From: Moniliella sp. 'wahieum'
Lineage: Eukaryota; Basidiomycota; Moniliellomycetes; Moniliellales; Moniliellaceae
Assembly (NCBI GenBank): GCA_003971905.1
Contig: RSEE01000007.1
Span: 1,054,001 to 1,118,000, forward strand
DNA length: 64,000 nucleotides
Reading direction: 5' to 3'
Part shown: in pieces, positions 10,442 to 21,216 of the stretch
How positions within the stretch are numbered: position 1 is the stretch's first letter
How the letters are laid out: each line of letters begins with the position of its first letter
Made by a program: the position numbers and the translations under genes
The notes under the pieces: model-generated
Databases searched by the model: none
Told to the model about the DNA's origin: nothing
What the model saw: the letters and a program-made list of their open reading frames with translations, nothing else

Positions 10442-13400
10442 ATGGACGCCATCCCGCCCGACGATCCGTCCCCCTTCGCATTCACGTCCCACCGCCCAGC
10501 CCGCCGTCGGATGTGTCCGACGCAGACACCGAGCCCGAGCGCCCACGCTTCCGCCCGGCACCAGCCGTCGCCCGCCGCCGCCGCCGCCTCGGCCCCGTTC
10601 TTGTTTGGCTCCGTTGGGGGCGACGGCCATGTCCTTCACAGCAATCCTCTCCAACGCCCCAGCACGAGCCGCGGCACTCCGTCCACGCCGACCGCTGCGC
10701 CTGCTGGTGCGTCATCCCGCGCCTTCCTCACCTCGGCTCGGCCCCTGACCAGCACTGGCCCGCCAGCATCCCCATCCGCGCCTACCTCAGTCCTTGCGGC
10801 TGCATCACCACTCGCTTCTCCATCTGCAGTGCACCTGACCTCTCCCGCCCTTTGACGTCCACCTCCCGCCCCAAGACCGTGTTCGCGACCAACCTGGCCT
10901 CCGAGCGGAGGTCTGCTCACCCCCCCCGTCTCTTCCGAGGGTTTGCAGCCCATTGTCTCGCTCAACAAGAATGGTCGCTCTACCGCCGAAGAGGAAATGC
11001 GTGCGCCGCATGATCCGCGAAGAGTACGAGGAGGATTCAGAGGAAGAGGATCTGACCGGTGTCTTTGCTTTTATGCGTCCCATCACACCCTTGGAACCAA
11101 TCCAGGCGGGGGGCTCCTTTGAGATTCCACGCGACTCCCCCTCACCTCCCCCCCTGCTCTGCCACCAGCTTCCAGTGATCCTCCCAACGACGTGCAGGAC
11201 ACTGCTACCTTCCCTACCAACCCCAACCCCAACCTCAACCAATACGAGACACAAACGACCCACCTCCATCTCAACCACCTTCGATCCCCACCAGTCCACC
11301 ATTCCAACGCTCCCCTCTGGTGCCCCACACCCATCCTACTACTACGACCCTGGACCTACCGACCTCCCCATCCCTCTCACGATACTGATCGCTCCAAGCA
11401 ACAGCCCTCCTCTTCCGGCTCGAACGGCCTGCCTACCGCGTCGAACAGCCACGACTTGGCCCCAGAAATCAGGGTGGATGCTTCGTTCCCATATAATCCT
11501 GCCGCAGCCCAATCCAAGGGAGCTGGGCACACACATGTTTTTGGCCCTGTGGCAAATGAGTCCCTGGCTTCTCTGCAGGCGTCGGGGAAAGAGGGAAAGA
11601 CATGTACCCATGGCGACGCTCGGAGCTGGGCCCCTGCCCACCCTGCGCAAGACGATGGATGAAGCCGAGGACCGACCAAGCGGATCCAGTGGTCCCCGTC
11701 CCGCCGATTTTGTGTACGAGACGCGCCAGGTTCGAAAGAGAAAACCCCAGATGGTGGTTGTAGAGAACACGCCCGGCGGGGACAGCCCGTACATTGAGGT
11801 CCGATGCAGCGTTCAGAGCGACGACGATACGACCGAGGAGTGCAACACGCTCCGTGTGTGGGTGATTGCCTTTGTCGTTCTCACAGTCACGCTTGCTGCC
11901 AACTGTTATTACCTTCCGTTCCCCTTCGCCCACCTTTACGGTTCCGCTCATTGTTCTCTTTACCTGGCCGTTGGGACGGGCGTGGGCACGCTACATGCCC
12001 AACGTGGCCATTCCACTGCCCGCTCTGCTTTTCGGACAAGGGGCGCGACTTGCTATTAACCCTTACCCTGGACCATGGACGATGAAGGAGCACGCCCTCA
12101 TTTCCCAGCTGGGGATGGTGACCATCAACAGCTACATTACCTACCCCATCTACACGCTCACCGCCATTGACAACCGGTTTCTTTGGGACCACAACATTAA
12201 GGGTGGGGCGTTCGCCTATGGCTTGCTCATCGCCTGGTCGGCTGCTCTGTTTTTGGAATCGGGATGGCCGGCGTCACACGCAGTTTCCTGGTGCAAGCGG
12301 CCAGTACGATTTGGCCGCACAACCTTTCGATCTCGCTCTTGATTAACATTCTTCATGCCGAGGAGGACCCGCCGCCGGGGGAGTTGGGCCGGGTGCAGTA
12401 CTTCCAAGTTGTTCTGCTGGGCATGTTTTGCTGGCAATGGATTCCCACCTACTTGTTCACTGGTCTGAGCATGTTCAACTTCATCTGTTGGGCTGCACCC
12501 AATTCCGTCGTGGCCAATCACCTCTTTGGATACCGCAACGGCCTGAGCCTCTTGCCCCTCACGTTTGACTGGTCCCAGGTCCACATTCTGTTCGCCACTG
12601 ATCCCCCGTGGTGGACGGGACTCAATCTCTTAATCACCTATGGGTTCTTTTGGGTCTTCCTCGGTACCGTGCTCTTGTTTACCAATGTAGGTCTCCCCTC
12701 CGCGCCCCTCCACCTTTCTCCACATGCTAACCTTTTTGACTTACAGAGCATGGACATGGGCTACCTTCCTATGTTGGGGTCGGGGCTGTACAACAAATTT
12801 GGTCAGTCGTACGACGTTCTTCGCGTGTTAAACCACCCGCATGGCGTACTCGATGAAGCCAACTACGAGGCCTATTCGCCGCTGTACGTTTCGTACGGGT
12901 ACTACATGATGTACTACGCTGGTTTGGCCATGCCCATGGCGCTTCTCGTTCACTTTGCCTTGCACCACCACTCGTCTGTGGTCCATACCATCAAATTTGG
13001 CAAACCTGAAAAGGACGATATTCACGCCAAGCTCATGAGCCATTACCCCCAGGTGCCTACCTGGGTCTACCTCTTACTTTTCCCCTCCTTTGCTGTGGCA
13101 GTGGGGGTGGTACGGGGGCTGGAGACGGGAATGCCAATCTACAGTGTGCTGGTTGCATTTGGCATTGTTCTGTCTTTTTCCTTCCTGCTGGCGTTGTCTT
13201 TGCCCAGACCAACTTGTTCATGACGTTCACCAATACACTGTGCGAGCTGGTGGCAGGCTACCTCCATCCAGGCTCTGCAACAGTCAACATTATGTTCAAG
13301 ACGATTGCCATCACCTCGAACAATGTTGGCATTTGTTTGCTGCGGGATGAAGATGGGGCACTACCTCAAGGTACCTCCTCGGCTCACCTTTGTTAGCCAG

Positions 13401-14001
13401 TTGCTCGCCATTCTCTGGGCGTTTGCCGTGCAGTTTGCCGTCAAAGCCTTCTTTCATGCCACGGTCCACGATCTGTGCAGCCCCAAACAGATCAACGGTA
13501 TGGTCTGCCCCGGCTCGCAGACCACGTACGCCAGCTCGGTCGCATGGGGGACGATTGGACCACAGCGCATGTTTGGGCATCGTGGGTTGTACGGTTCGCT
13601 GTACTGGAGCATGCTGTTGGTGCGTTGCTCCCGTTGCCCATTTGGCTGCTCAATAAGCGCTACAAGATGGCGCAGTTTGTCTCGGCTCCCATCTTGCTGT
13701 TGGGTGCGACCTTTATCCCTTCCTACAACCCCATCTCGGTCGTGGTCTACATCTTGCCCAACTTTATCACCCAGTGGTACGTCCGTCGTCGCTCGTTCAA
13801 GTTTTGGGATCGGTACCAGTACATCACGTCGGCCGCGCTGGATGCAGGTGCACGTTGGCCAGCTTGGCCATCTTCTTTTGTCTCCAGTTGCCCAAGCACG
13901 GCACCATCCAGCTCAATTGGGCCGGGAACGATGTGTACAAGAACAACCGCGATCATAAAGGCACTTCTTGGCTGCACGTTCCCGCACAAGGCTTCTCTTG
14001 A
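10442..14001 (+). CDS. OPT-family oligopeptide transporter (many frame breaks, long N-terminus)
   Basis: Proton-coupled oligopeptide transporter of the OPT family, a plasma-membrane protein with about 12-16 helices that imports small peptides. Family marks in order: SPYIEVRCSVQSDDD and CNTLRVW before helix 1; PLPALLFGQGARLAINPYPG; the FNIKEH-like block GPWTMKEHALISQLG; AGVTRSFLVQ; WPHNLSISLLINILHAEE; the OPT core (FTNTLCELVAGYLHPGSA); MGHYLKVPPR; and the C-terminus ending at TGA 13999-14001. An in-frame 60-nt intron (12687-12746; branch GCTAAC) is seen. Single missing bases fall near 11900 (two), 12270, 13200, 13345, 13620 and 13845. Upstream of about 11650 the frames are disordered and Pro/Ser-rich. 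10442 is the earliest plausible ATG, but a later start such as 11611 is possible. Confidence 0.85.
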
Positions 14002-14921
14002 TCGTTTCTTTGTTCCATTTTGCACGGCTTGATCATCCCACCTTCATCCCACCTCTCCCGTCACCCTCTCACTCTCTCTCTCTCGCCTTTCACCATCATT
14101 CCATTTCTGTTTTTCCTCACGTTCCTTTTGTGGCTGGCAGCGGCAGCTGCTGCGCTACCCAACACGCATACGCAACCGCATTTTGTGCATTTTTTTTTCA
14201 CTCATTGTTACCACAACTTTCTCATCACTGACCCTAACGTACCGTGAGCAATCCCATTGACCACCTGGTGCTTTGCATGTCGATGGAGTAGTAGCTGGGA
14301 AATCCGCCTATGGGACGTTTTTTCTGAAAGCATAGCCCAGAGCATAGCCACGTCTAATACTCGGTGCCTTTGAAATCTGGGCACGGTGTGTACATGATGG
14401 CGGAGAAGGCGAGGCGGCCGCGTGGCACCCGGCAGAGTGCCAGCGGGGTGTGATGAGGCGGGGTAAACCCACGCTGCTCCGACGCATGAGGTATGATGTG
14501 GCGGTGATGAGGGCGGTGCACATCACACTCGCCGTCTGCCGACATTTTTTCCTGGCTGGGCCTGCGATCTTCTGTGCGCCGGCGACCTCCACACGCCCAG
14601 CACGCCCAGTCCCCGCCTGGCTTTGCTGGCCCGTCGTCTGCTGGCGTGTCTGCTGTGGTTGTGCGCTCTCCGTGCTGCTGCTGGGTGAGTGTGGCTGTCG
14701 TGCTGTCCATGCCCCCCGCCCCGACCCGCACCCCCGCTCGCTTGTCCGCCGCGTGCCGAGCCTGAGCCTGCTCGGCCCTCTGTTGCCGTGCCCGTTGCTG
14801 CTGCCCGCTGCCGCTGCCCGCTTGCCCTTGCCGCTTGCCCCTTGCCGCTTGCCCCTTGCTCCTTGCCCTTGCTGCTGCCCCTGGCCTCTGTCGCTTGCCT
14901 CGCTGCGCGCGTCTGCCTGCC
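14002..14921. other. Spacer between OPT gene and C2H2 gene
   Basis: No protein recognised. Long open frames on both strands (for example minus 14308-15123) are GC-driven shadows. A CT-rich patch lies near 14067-14090 and a 7-nt C-rich array at 14821-14869, just before the next ATG. Confidence 0.5.
14821..14869. repeat. C-rich heptamer array CTTGCCN/TTGCCGC
   Basis: Seven units in one register: CTTGCCC, TTGCCGC, TTGCCCC, TTGCCGC, TTGCCCC, TTGCTCC, TTGCCCT. It lies in the presumed leader of the downstream C2H2 gene. The period is 7 with no palindrome. Confidence 0.85.
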
Positions 14922-16241
14922 ATGTCCGCCCACTCGCCTCCTCCGAAGCTCGCCGCCCCCGCCGCCCCGCCCGCTGCGGCGGCCCCGAGCCCCCAAACCC
15001 TCCGACCCGCTGCCTCCTTCCTCGCCCCTGCCGCCCCCCCCCCCCCGCCGTCGCTGGCCATCGGCACCAACACCAGCCATGCCCTCGACGCTCCCGCAGC
15101 CGCCGTGGCCGCACCAGCGCCAACCCCAGCCCCAGCGCCAGCCGATGGCTCCGCTCGACTCACTCCTCCTCTCCAACCCTTCTACTCCCCAGTGCGAGTC
15201 CTTTTCCCCCCGGCCAGCCCCAGTGCGGCGCTGAGCCTCTCGGAGGAGGGCCCGCTGGGCGCATCAGGCGCTTCGCCTGCCTTCCCCCACTTCAAAGGCT
15301 TTGAATCCCCCACTTTTCCCTCGGCCACCACGGCCAGGTGCAGCCGTCGCAGTTGCAGCAGCACCTCGCTCCTGTTGCTCCCCATCCGGCCGACCTGCTG
15401 CTTGCGTCCGAGCCAGATGCCCAGCCCTCCCTCACGGCATCCACTTCCGGTCCGTTCTTCCAGGACATGGCCTCCATGGTTCAGCCCCTGCCTTCCACCA
15501 TGCCTGGCGCTACATCTCAACCTGCGCTGTCGTCCCTGCCGGGCCCGATCCCTTCCGCTCCCGCCCAATGCAGCTGAGGGACCCGTGCACATGGCCCTGT
15601 CGAGCACAGCATGCACTTCCCCAGCTCCATCTCCCATCTCTTCTTTCAGCATGCCCAGCTGTGGCCCGCGCCATCCGCCTACTTTTACCAGCCGCGGGCG
15701 GGACCTGTGACAGCCATGCCAGCTGGCTCGCCCGATCGCTTGAACTTCTTTTCCACTACATCAAGCAGCATCTCAACCTCGCCTGCCAGTGTCATGACGG
15801 CGAGCACGAGTGCTAGCGCTTTGCATACGCCAGACAACATGGCTGGCTCGCCAATCCAGCGGCGGTCTCGTCGATCGCTCGGTGCTACGGTCGATGCACG
15901 CATGCCGGCATCCGTGGACGCATGCGGGCCAAGGGCACGTTTTCCTGCTGTTTCTGTGGCATCAATGTCAGCCGTGTGGACAGCCTCACCCGCACATCAA
16001 GCGCAAACATCCCCTTGAAGTTCAGCAAGCGGGCGGGAATCTAGGACTGGGCCCCTTGGGTCTCCCGCGCTTTTCGCCGCCGCGGCCAAGCCCCGCCCCG
16101 TCGACGAGTGCCAGTGTGGCCTCTTCCCCGGGGGAAAGTATGTCGGGCTCGGGCAAGCGAATCCTCTGCCAACTCTGTGGTCTGTCTCTTTCGCGTACCG
16201 ACAGTTTGGCGCGCCACATCAAGAAACAGCACCCCCATTAA
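14922..16241 (+). CDS. C2H2 zinc-finger protein with two C-terminal fingers (frame breaks)
   Basis: Putative nuclear transcription factor. The ATG at 14922 starts MSAHSPPPKLAAP and a long disordered Ala/Pro/Ser region (about residues 1-330). Two classical fingers lie at the C-terminus. The first is CCFCGINVSRVDSLTR-HIKRKH (around 15945-16012, needing one restored C). The second is CQLCGLSLSRTDSLARHIKK ending in QH (around 16168-16236). Both are C-x2-C-x12-H-x4-H and share SR-DSL-RHIK, so they look like an internal duplication. The TAA is at 16239-16241. Frame changes occur near 15330, 15575, 15655, 15930 and 15995. The fingers identify the class only; no orthologue was recognised. Confidence 0.8.
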
Positions 16242-16726
16242 CCTGTGCCCCCATCCCTTGCTCCCGCCCTGTGTAGCATGTTCTGGTGCGCTCATCCCCT
16301 GCTCCTTTGTCATTCACTTCCTATTGGTGCGCCCCCCCTCCTCCCCCCCCTATTCAACGATCCCATCGCATCTTTTGTTTTCACCCCGACTTGATTTAGC
16401 GCACCATACAATCACGACTCTCTTTGCATGCTCCATGGCCTTGTACCTCTCCTCAGCTTGCGCTTGCCTCTCGTATACCATCCCACCATTGCCCCCTGAG
16501 GCCTGAGCTCAGATAATACCCAGATTGAAAATCGGCCCTACTGTCCAGTTGCCCCAACAGCTCGAAGAATCCCTATCCATCGCACCTCTGACTAAGTGCA
16601 CTGAGACAGCATAGGGAGAGAGGCGACGGGACCTACTCGAATCCGATGCCTGTAAGTCAACTAGATCATACAATGAGCTCTCTGAGCAAGGTTTGAGTAC
16701 GGTCCCAAACGTAGAGAGAGGTCCCA
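16242..16726. other. Convergent 3' spacer between C2H2 gene and eIF3h
   Basis: 485 nt without a recognisable gene, holding the 3' untranslated regions of two convergent genes. Pyrimidine-rich around 16320-16400. Confidence 0.5.
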
Positions 16727-17931
16727 TCAGATGGCGCCCGGCTTGACCGCGTTGAGCTGCACCGAGCCCACAGCCGCAATGCCCGCCAGTGTCTTGGCCG
16801 CTTCGTCCAACTGGCCAAGGAGGAGAACCGAGTCGAGACGAGAAGGTTGTTGGTTCAGCTTGAAGAGCTTGTTCACATCTCCACGGGCAGAGGAGCTTGT
16901 CCCTGAGCCTCCCGTGCTGCGTTCTCGGCCGTCTTACGCTCCAGGTACTCGGCCGCGCGCGCCCGCTCGCGCGTCAACTGCCGCAGCTGGAATCCAATGT
17001 TGCCTGCCTCGCTCGAGTACTCGTCGAGACTGTCCAAGGTCGTTTCCACCGCCGTCGTGAGCGTCGGGGTCAGCGCCAAGGTCAAGTTGGCATTCGGCAC
17101 ATGCGTGTCGAGAGGCACCGACGGGCCACGGAGCAGTTCCTGCGTCGACAGTGGCACAGCGCGAGGAGCAGCCTCAGGCACAGTCGAAAGCGTAGGATGA
17201 ACGCATCCAAAATGCCGTGTTGTGCAACGTCACCGGAATCTCAATCAGCACCTTGGAGAAGGTGAGCTCGTGGTCAATCAAACTCTGTACGTTGAACTTG
17301 CCCTCGGTGTAAGCAGCAATAAACTCGGGAGAGAGACGGAAAGCACGAAGGGCAGTGTTGCCCATGGCCGACTGGGCCAAGTCGTGGGCCAACAGGATGG
17401 CCCGTCCAGCACCAGGCGTGCCCGATTTTTCAATCAGACTCGACACGGCAAACAGCGCGTCGATGACGGTTGCATTGAGGAACTGACCCATGAAGCAGCC
17501 CACATACAGACCCACCGGGTTGGCATCCGCGTTTACTTCGCGCAGGTTGCGGATCATCGCCGCCGTATAGCGCGAAACAAGCTTCTTGACCGCATTCTCC
17601 AGCTCGGCGCCCTCCTCACGTTCCGAGTGGGAGGGAAGCGCCGGAAGAGCAAAGCCATTGCTCGCCTCGACAGAGCCACCGAGGTCAAGCCCAAGAAGCA
17701 CGCCGTAGGCAGGGGAGGGTGGGAGTCGCGGCTGTGCTGGACAAGCTTGCTGAGGGCAAGGCCATCAAGACGGAGGGACGTGGTGGTCTCCTTGGACGCC
17801 TCGTGGAGCGCCCAAGCCGCCTTGTCAAGTTGACGTTGGGCAGCCTCGCTGCGTTTTTCAGTCTTCTTCTCCTCGGCTTGTTGCTGGGCAGCAACAGCAG
17901 CCGCTGCCGTCTGGGCAAAGGGAATGGCCAT
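16727..17931 (-). CDS. Translation initiation factor eIF3 subunit h (several frame breaks)
   Basis: MPN-domain subunit h of eIF3, which helps recruit mRNA to the 40S ribosome in the cytoplasm. The ATG at 17931 opens MAIPFAQTAAAAVAAQQQAE, an extension with charged Q/E/K-rich sequence (to about residue 52) not usual in this family. Family hallmarks follow: LDGLALSKLVQHSRDS, LLGLDLGGSVEASNGFALP, MIRNLREVNADANPVGLYVG, LRAFRLSPEFI, LIDHELTFSKVLIEIPV and the C-terminal NKLFKLNQQPSRLDSVLLL. The JAMM metal ligands are absent, as expected for subunit h. Breaks near 17705, 17190, 17180 and 16876 are each solved by one homopolymer base. The true stop is TGA at 16727-16729, beyond the apparent one at 16873. 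It shares a 209-nt promoter with TOA2. Confidence 0.92.
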
Positions 17932-18140
17932 TGTCGTCGTCAGCGGCGTCGGCGTCGTCGTCGTCGGGGTAAGGCTGGGCGGAGGGACCGAGGGAAGAAA
18001 AAAATGGCACCAGGGGGGCGGGGCGCTAGGGTTGCCTCGGTTCCGCCGCCCACTTCCATTCCGCCCACGCCCTTTGCCATAAAAGGATGCGTGGCCTCGT
18101 GAAGGTACCCGACCACCACCACCCACCTGCTTCGTCCGCG
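17932..18140. promoter_or_regulatory. Divergent promoter of eIF3h and TOA2
   Basis: Only 209 nt separate the two start codons. CGTCGTCGT-type triplets lie just upstream of eIF3h. An ATAAAAG TATA-like box lies at 18079-18085, about 56 nt before the TOA2 ATG. Confidence 0.6.
18079..18085 (+). promoter_or_regulatory. TATA-like box of TOA2
   Basis: ATAAAAG about 56 nt upstream of the TOA2 start codon. Position fits; function is inferred. Confidence 0.4.
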
Positions 18141-18557
18141 ATGGCCTCGAGCACGTCCAACCTATCCTACTACGAGCTGTATCGCCGCAGCAGGTATGGA
18201 CTGTCTTGTTTTGCGTCTACTAGATCACTTTCCCTTGCTGACATCTCGGCTTGCCCTGGGCAGCATCGGGATCCACCTTACCGATGCGCTTGACGAGCTG
18301 ATCCAAGCTGGTTCCATCCCGCCCGTGTTGGCGATGAAGGTGCTGATGCAGTTTGATCGCTCCGTGGCGGAAACGGTGCGCAAACAAGTGAGGAGCAAGT
18401 GTTCGGTCAAAGGCTACCTCAAGCACTACAACCACTGCTACGAGGTTTGGACCTGCAGGTGACCAAGGGCAACCTGAAACTCGACAATGGCCAGCAGATC
18501 CCGATTGACAATGTCCGCATTGTCGCCTGCAAAGCACCAGAAAATACTGGTCGCTAA
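18141..18557 (+). CDS. TOA2: TFIIA small (gamma) subunit, two exons, one frame break
   Basis: Small subunit of TFIIA, which stabilises TBP on DNA during RNA polymerase II initiation. Exon 1 (18141-18193) encodes MASSTSNLSYYELYRRSS, matching the conserved YELYR-S start of the four-helix domain. Intron 18194-18263 has donor GTATGG, branch GCTGAC and acceptor GGGCAG. Exon 2 continues IGIHLTDALDELIQAGSIPP, LAMKVLMQFDRSVAE, SVKGYLKHYNHCYEVWT and the beta-barrel part KGNLKLDNGQQIPIDNVRIV, ending GR-TAA at 18555-18557. The frame breaks at about 18451; restoring one C in the CC run gives EVWTLQVTKGN. Repaired length of about 115 residues is normal. Confidence 0.93.
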
Positions 18558-19145
18558 TACGTCAATTGGGCTTTGCTAGCGTCCAGCTCCCCCTCTCGAC
18601 TTGGGCTCCCCTCATCAAATCGTTCCTGTCATATGTGTACTTTTAGCAAAATTCCCATTCTTATCACCCTACATTGCACCCATCTGAAAGCCTAATTGGT
18701 GATAGTAGTTCGAGCTGCGCCACTCGACTCCCCGCTTCAGATCCGAAATGCGGAGCCCGACAGTCAGAAGGTGGTGTCCATGGGCTCTCGTCCTTCAGCG
18801 GGTCGGGTTGATGGAGAAAGTGCGGAACCTACTATTTGCAAGTCGCCATGGTGAAAGTTCCGTTGTCATGGGGCTGCTTTTCGAACTGCAATAGTGTATG
18901 ACGGTTAGTTCCTTTAGGACCCATCATGAAGATAGTATAGAATTGCAATCGTTGCTGAATATGGAGAACGTCCATCGTGGACACCAAGAGAAGTTGATGA
19001 AACCGATCGGCGATCTATATCTGTGAAAGGAGTGCATAAGCGTCGTCACTGCAGAGACGCTTACCTGTTCGGTCTGGTATACGACATTGCGCTAATGATG
19101 GTCGATAAAAGTAACGTTCAACGATGCTGAGGTACTGATGGACGT

Positions 19146-19166
19146 GTTGAACGTTGAACGTTGAGC
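19146..19166. repeat. Heptamer array GTTGAAC (GTT-G-AAC)
   Basis: GTTGAAC twice, then GTTGAGC, in register. Unit junctions create AACGTT. Confidence 0.88.
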
Positions 19167-19587
19167 ATGGAGCGGCGTACATAATCGAGAAGGTTGCTGG
19201 GAGGGTGGCTACAAGACAACGATGTGCTGTCGAACAGACGCCCAATATTACACACCTGAGGCCTCTCAAGTACACCATGTACCCATTTCCTGTCAGTGGT
19301 GTATTACTAGCTGCCCCGGGGTCACATCATTCAACGTTCAACTTGAATGCTGAAGAAGCGCTGAGGGGCTGATTCAACTCAGAAGACGTTCAGGGAGCGC
19401 TCTGCCTCCCTCTCGCGTTCAGTACCTTCAACTAAACGTTCGGCTGTCAACGCCGTCAACGACTCAACGGTGGAGGTTCAACTTAAACCGCTCAGGCTGA
19501 GTACTTGGTGCGAAAACGTTCAATGCGCAGAAGACCAAGGTGTTCAAGCATGCCACCCCTCAGACCCTCAGGTCTCAGACGGCGCTG

Positions 19588-19607
19588 TCATCATCATCAT
19601 CATCATC
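19588..19607. repeat. TCA trinucleotide microsatellite
   Basis: About six TCA copies in a row in non-coding sequence, a rare non-heptamer tandem in the deserts. Confidence 0.8.
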
Positions 19608-19922
19608 GATCATCGAGAGTGAGATCGATGAGAGCTTGGCGCTTACCCCGGGGATACGGTTTATGCTGTGTCTGGAAACGAAAGTGACATCGCGTCAAAA
19701 AGCGCATGTAGATCGATCCACCAAAGTGGCCAGAGTCTCCCCTCGAGAGCAGTTGTGGTCGTAGTCATGTTCGCGGCCGCCGGGGTGTGACACGTTTGTC
19801 ACAGCATACTATAGGAAAATGTAGTTAGCTCTATTTGCATACAGTACGGGAAGTACAAGAGAAGGATTGCTATGCTATTATACTGTGGAGAGATGAGGGA
19901 AAGTTCGGGGGGAGACAGCCTT

Positions 19923-21216
19923 TTAGCGTTTCTTGCGACGCGAGGGGCGGGTAGGATCGACAATCAAATCAATCCACTCCGCCGGGCAGTCGCTTTGGCG
20001 TATATGCAGTTTGGTAAAGTGTCGACGAGCATCGTACTTGCGCGCAAAAGCTCTGTGGCATGAGGGAACCGGGCAAACGTAGGGGCGAGGTTGCTTGGGA
20101 TCGTGAATGAGGTTATGGGCGGCAAGATTGTAGAATCGGTTGAATCGTCGGCCACATTCGGGCAGATGAAGGTGCCCAGAGCCGAGCGGCCCGTGGCAGG
20201 TCGTCCTGACCAAGCCTCGGGTGCAGACGTGGCACGATGGTTCTCAGCTGAAAAGGTAAGGTCGGACTGGGTGCGCTGGTGGAATGCATGCGATCGAATA
20301 GAGTGGTCGTTTCCTGGAGAGCTGGAGTGCAGTTCCCGTGCCGACGCTCCCCGGTGGAGAGTGCGCAGCGACAAAACGGGAGGTACGCTTGGCATGTCAC
20401 ACCCCATTGCAGCTAGTTCCATCTGCCCTGATGGCACAGGGTTGGGGGAGACAGGAAGCTTCGGGACTAGTTGCGATACTTGGGCAATCATATCCAAGTC
20501 CAAAATCGAGGGGGTGCAACCGCGCAGGGGCAGCTCGAAACGATGGCATGGCGCTAGTGGGTCGCGAGGTCACTTGGTCTCCTAGAGCCTCCATCCCCCA
20601 GAGCGAAGACACAGCCTGAGGTACGGCTTTGAGCTGGGACAAGAACTTTTGTGATTTAATGTTAGTCCAATTAACGTTAACACGACAAAAATCGAAGACG
20701 ATCATCAGAAAAAAAGCTTACTCCTGGCCCATCGAGTTCAGATCCGGTCCGATCAGATGGCGAACTGAGTAGGGGGTGATTGGCTGCGAAGGGAGCGGAC
20801 GGGGCATGCCAGTTCGTTCATCCATCCGGAAATAAGCGCACTGTGCGGATCGGAATGTGGCGATCCCAAAAAGATCTGCGCGCTTTCCGAGTCACTCTGG
20901 GGGTAGCTGGCCTCAGAGGGTGGGAAGGAGGGCGAAACCAGCTCGGGCACTTCTACGCCCCCAGGAACATTGTCTTCACCCAGGCAGTGATCCATTGTAT
21001 GCATGAGCATGGCCCGTCTTGGATCGTCTTGGTAGGTTGGGGGTGGCAGGTCATGTTTGGCGGCGAGACGCAGGAATTGGACATGTTTGGGTCCAAAAAG
21101 GGAAACAAGGCCGACACATTTGACAATGGCAACATAGTCGACCCCATCTCAAAGGGTTGGGCGCTGGTAGGGGCGATCGTCGGTGCGTCGTTGTCGTTTC
21201 GTAGGAAGTTAGACAT
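19923..21216 (-). CDS. C2H2 zinc-finger transcription factor (frame breaks, one intron)
   Basis: The ATG at 21216 starts MSNFLRNDNDAPTIAPTSAQ. A disordered Ser/Pro-rich region follows, interrupted by an intron at 20634-20721 (donor GTAAGC, branch GGACTAAC, acceptor CCCAG). Near the C-terminus are two C2H2 fingers. The first is FICPECGRRFNRFYNLAAH-x3-H (after restoring one C in the TGCCCGAA run near 20165). The second is YVCPVPSCHRAFARKYDARR leading to HFTKLH. The linker H-DPKQPRP joins them. The end is AEWIDLIVDPTRPSRRKKR, a basic tail that could serve in nuclear import, with TAA at 19923-19925. Other frame changes lie near 21030, 20755 and 20400. Target genes are unknown. Confidence 0.82.

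Larger units (their letters stand above)
18558..19922. other. 1.4-kb desert between TOA2 and the minus-strand C2H2 gene
   Basis: No gene recognised. It holds a GTTGAAC array (19146-19166), a GTTCAAC word near 19330, and a TCA microsatellite at 19588-19607 that merges into ATCGATCATCGA. Confidence 0.55.

Noticed and set aside
14308-15304. Long overlapping open frames on both strands (up to 284 codons)
   Set aside because: The region is very GC-rich, the frames are of low complexity (Arg/Gly/Ala/Pro), and they contradict each other. Only the C2H2 frame beginning at 14922 leads to a domain.
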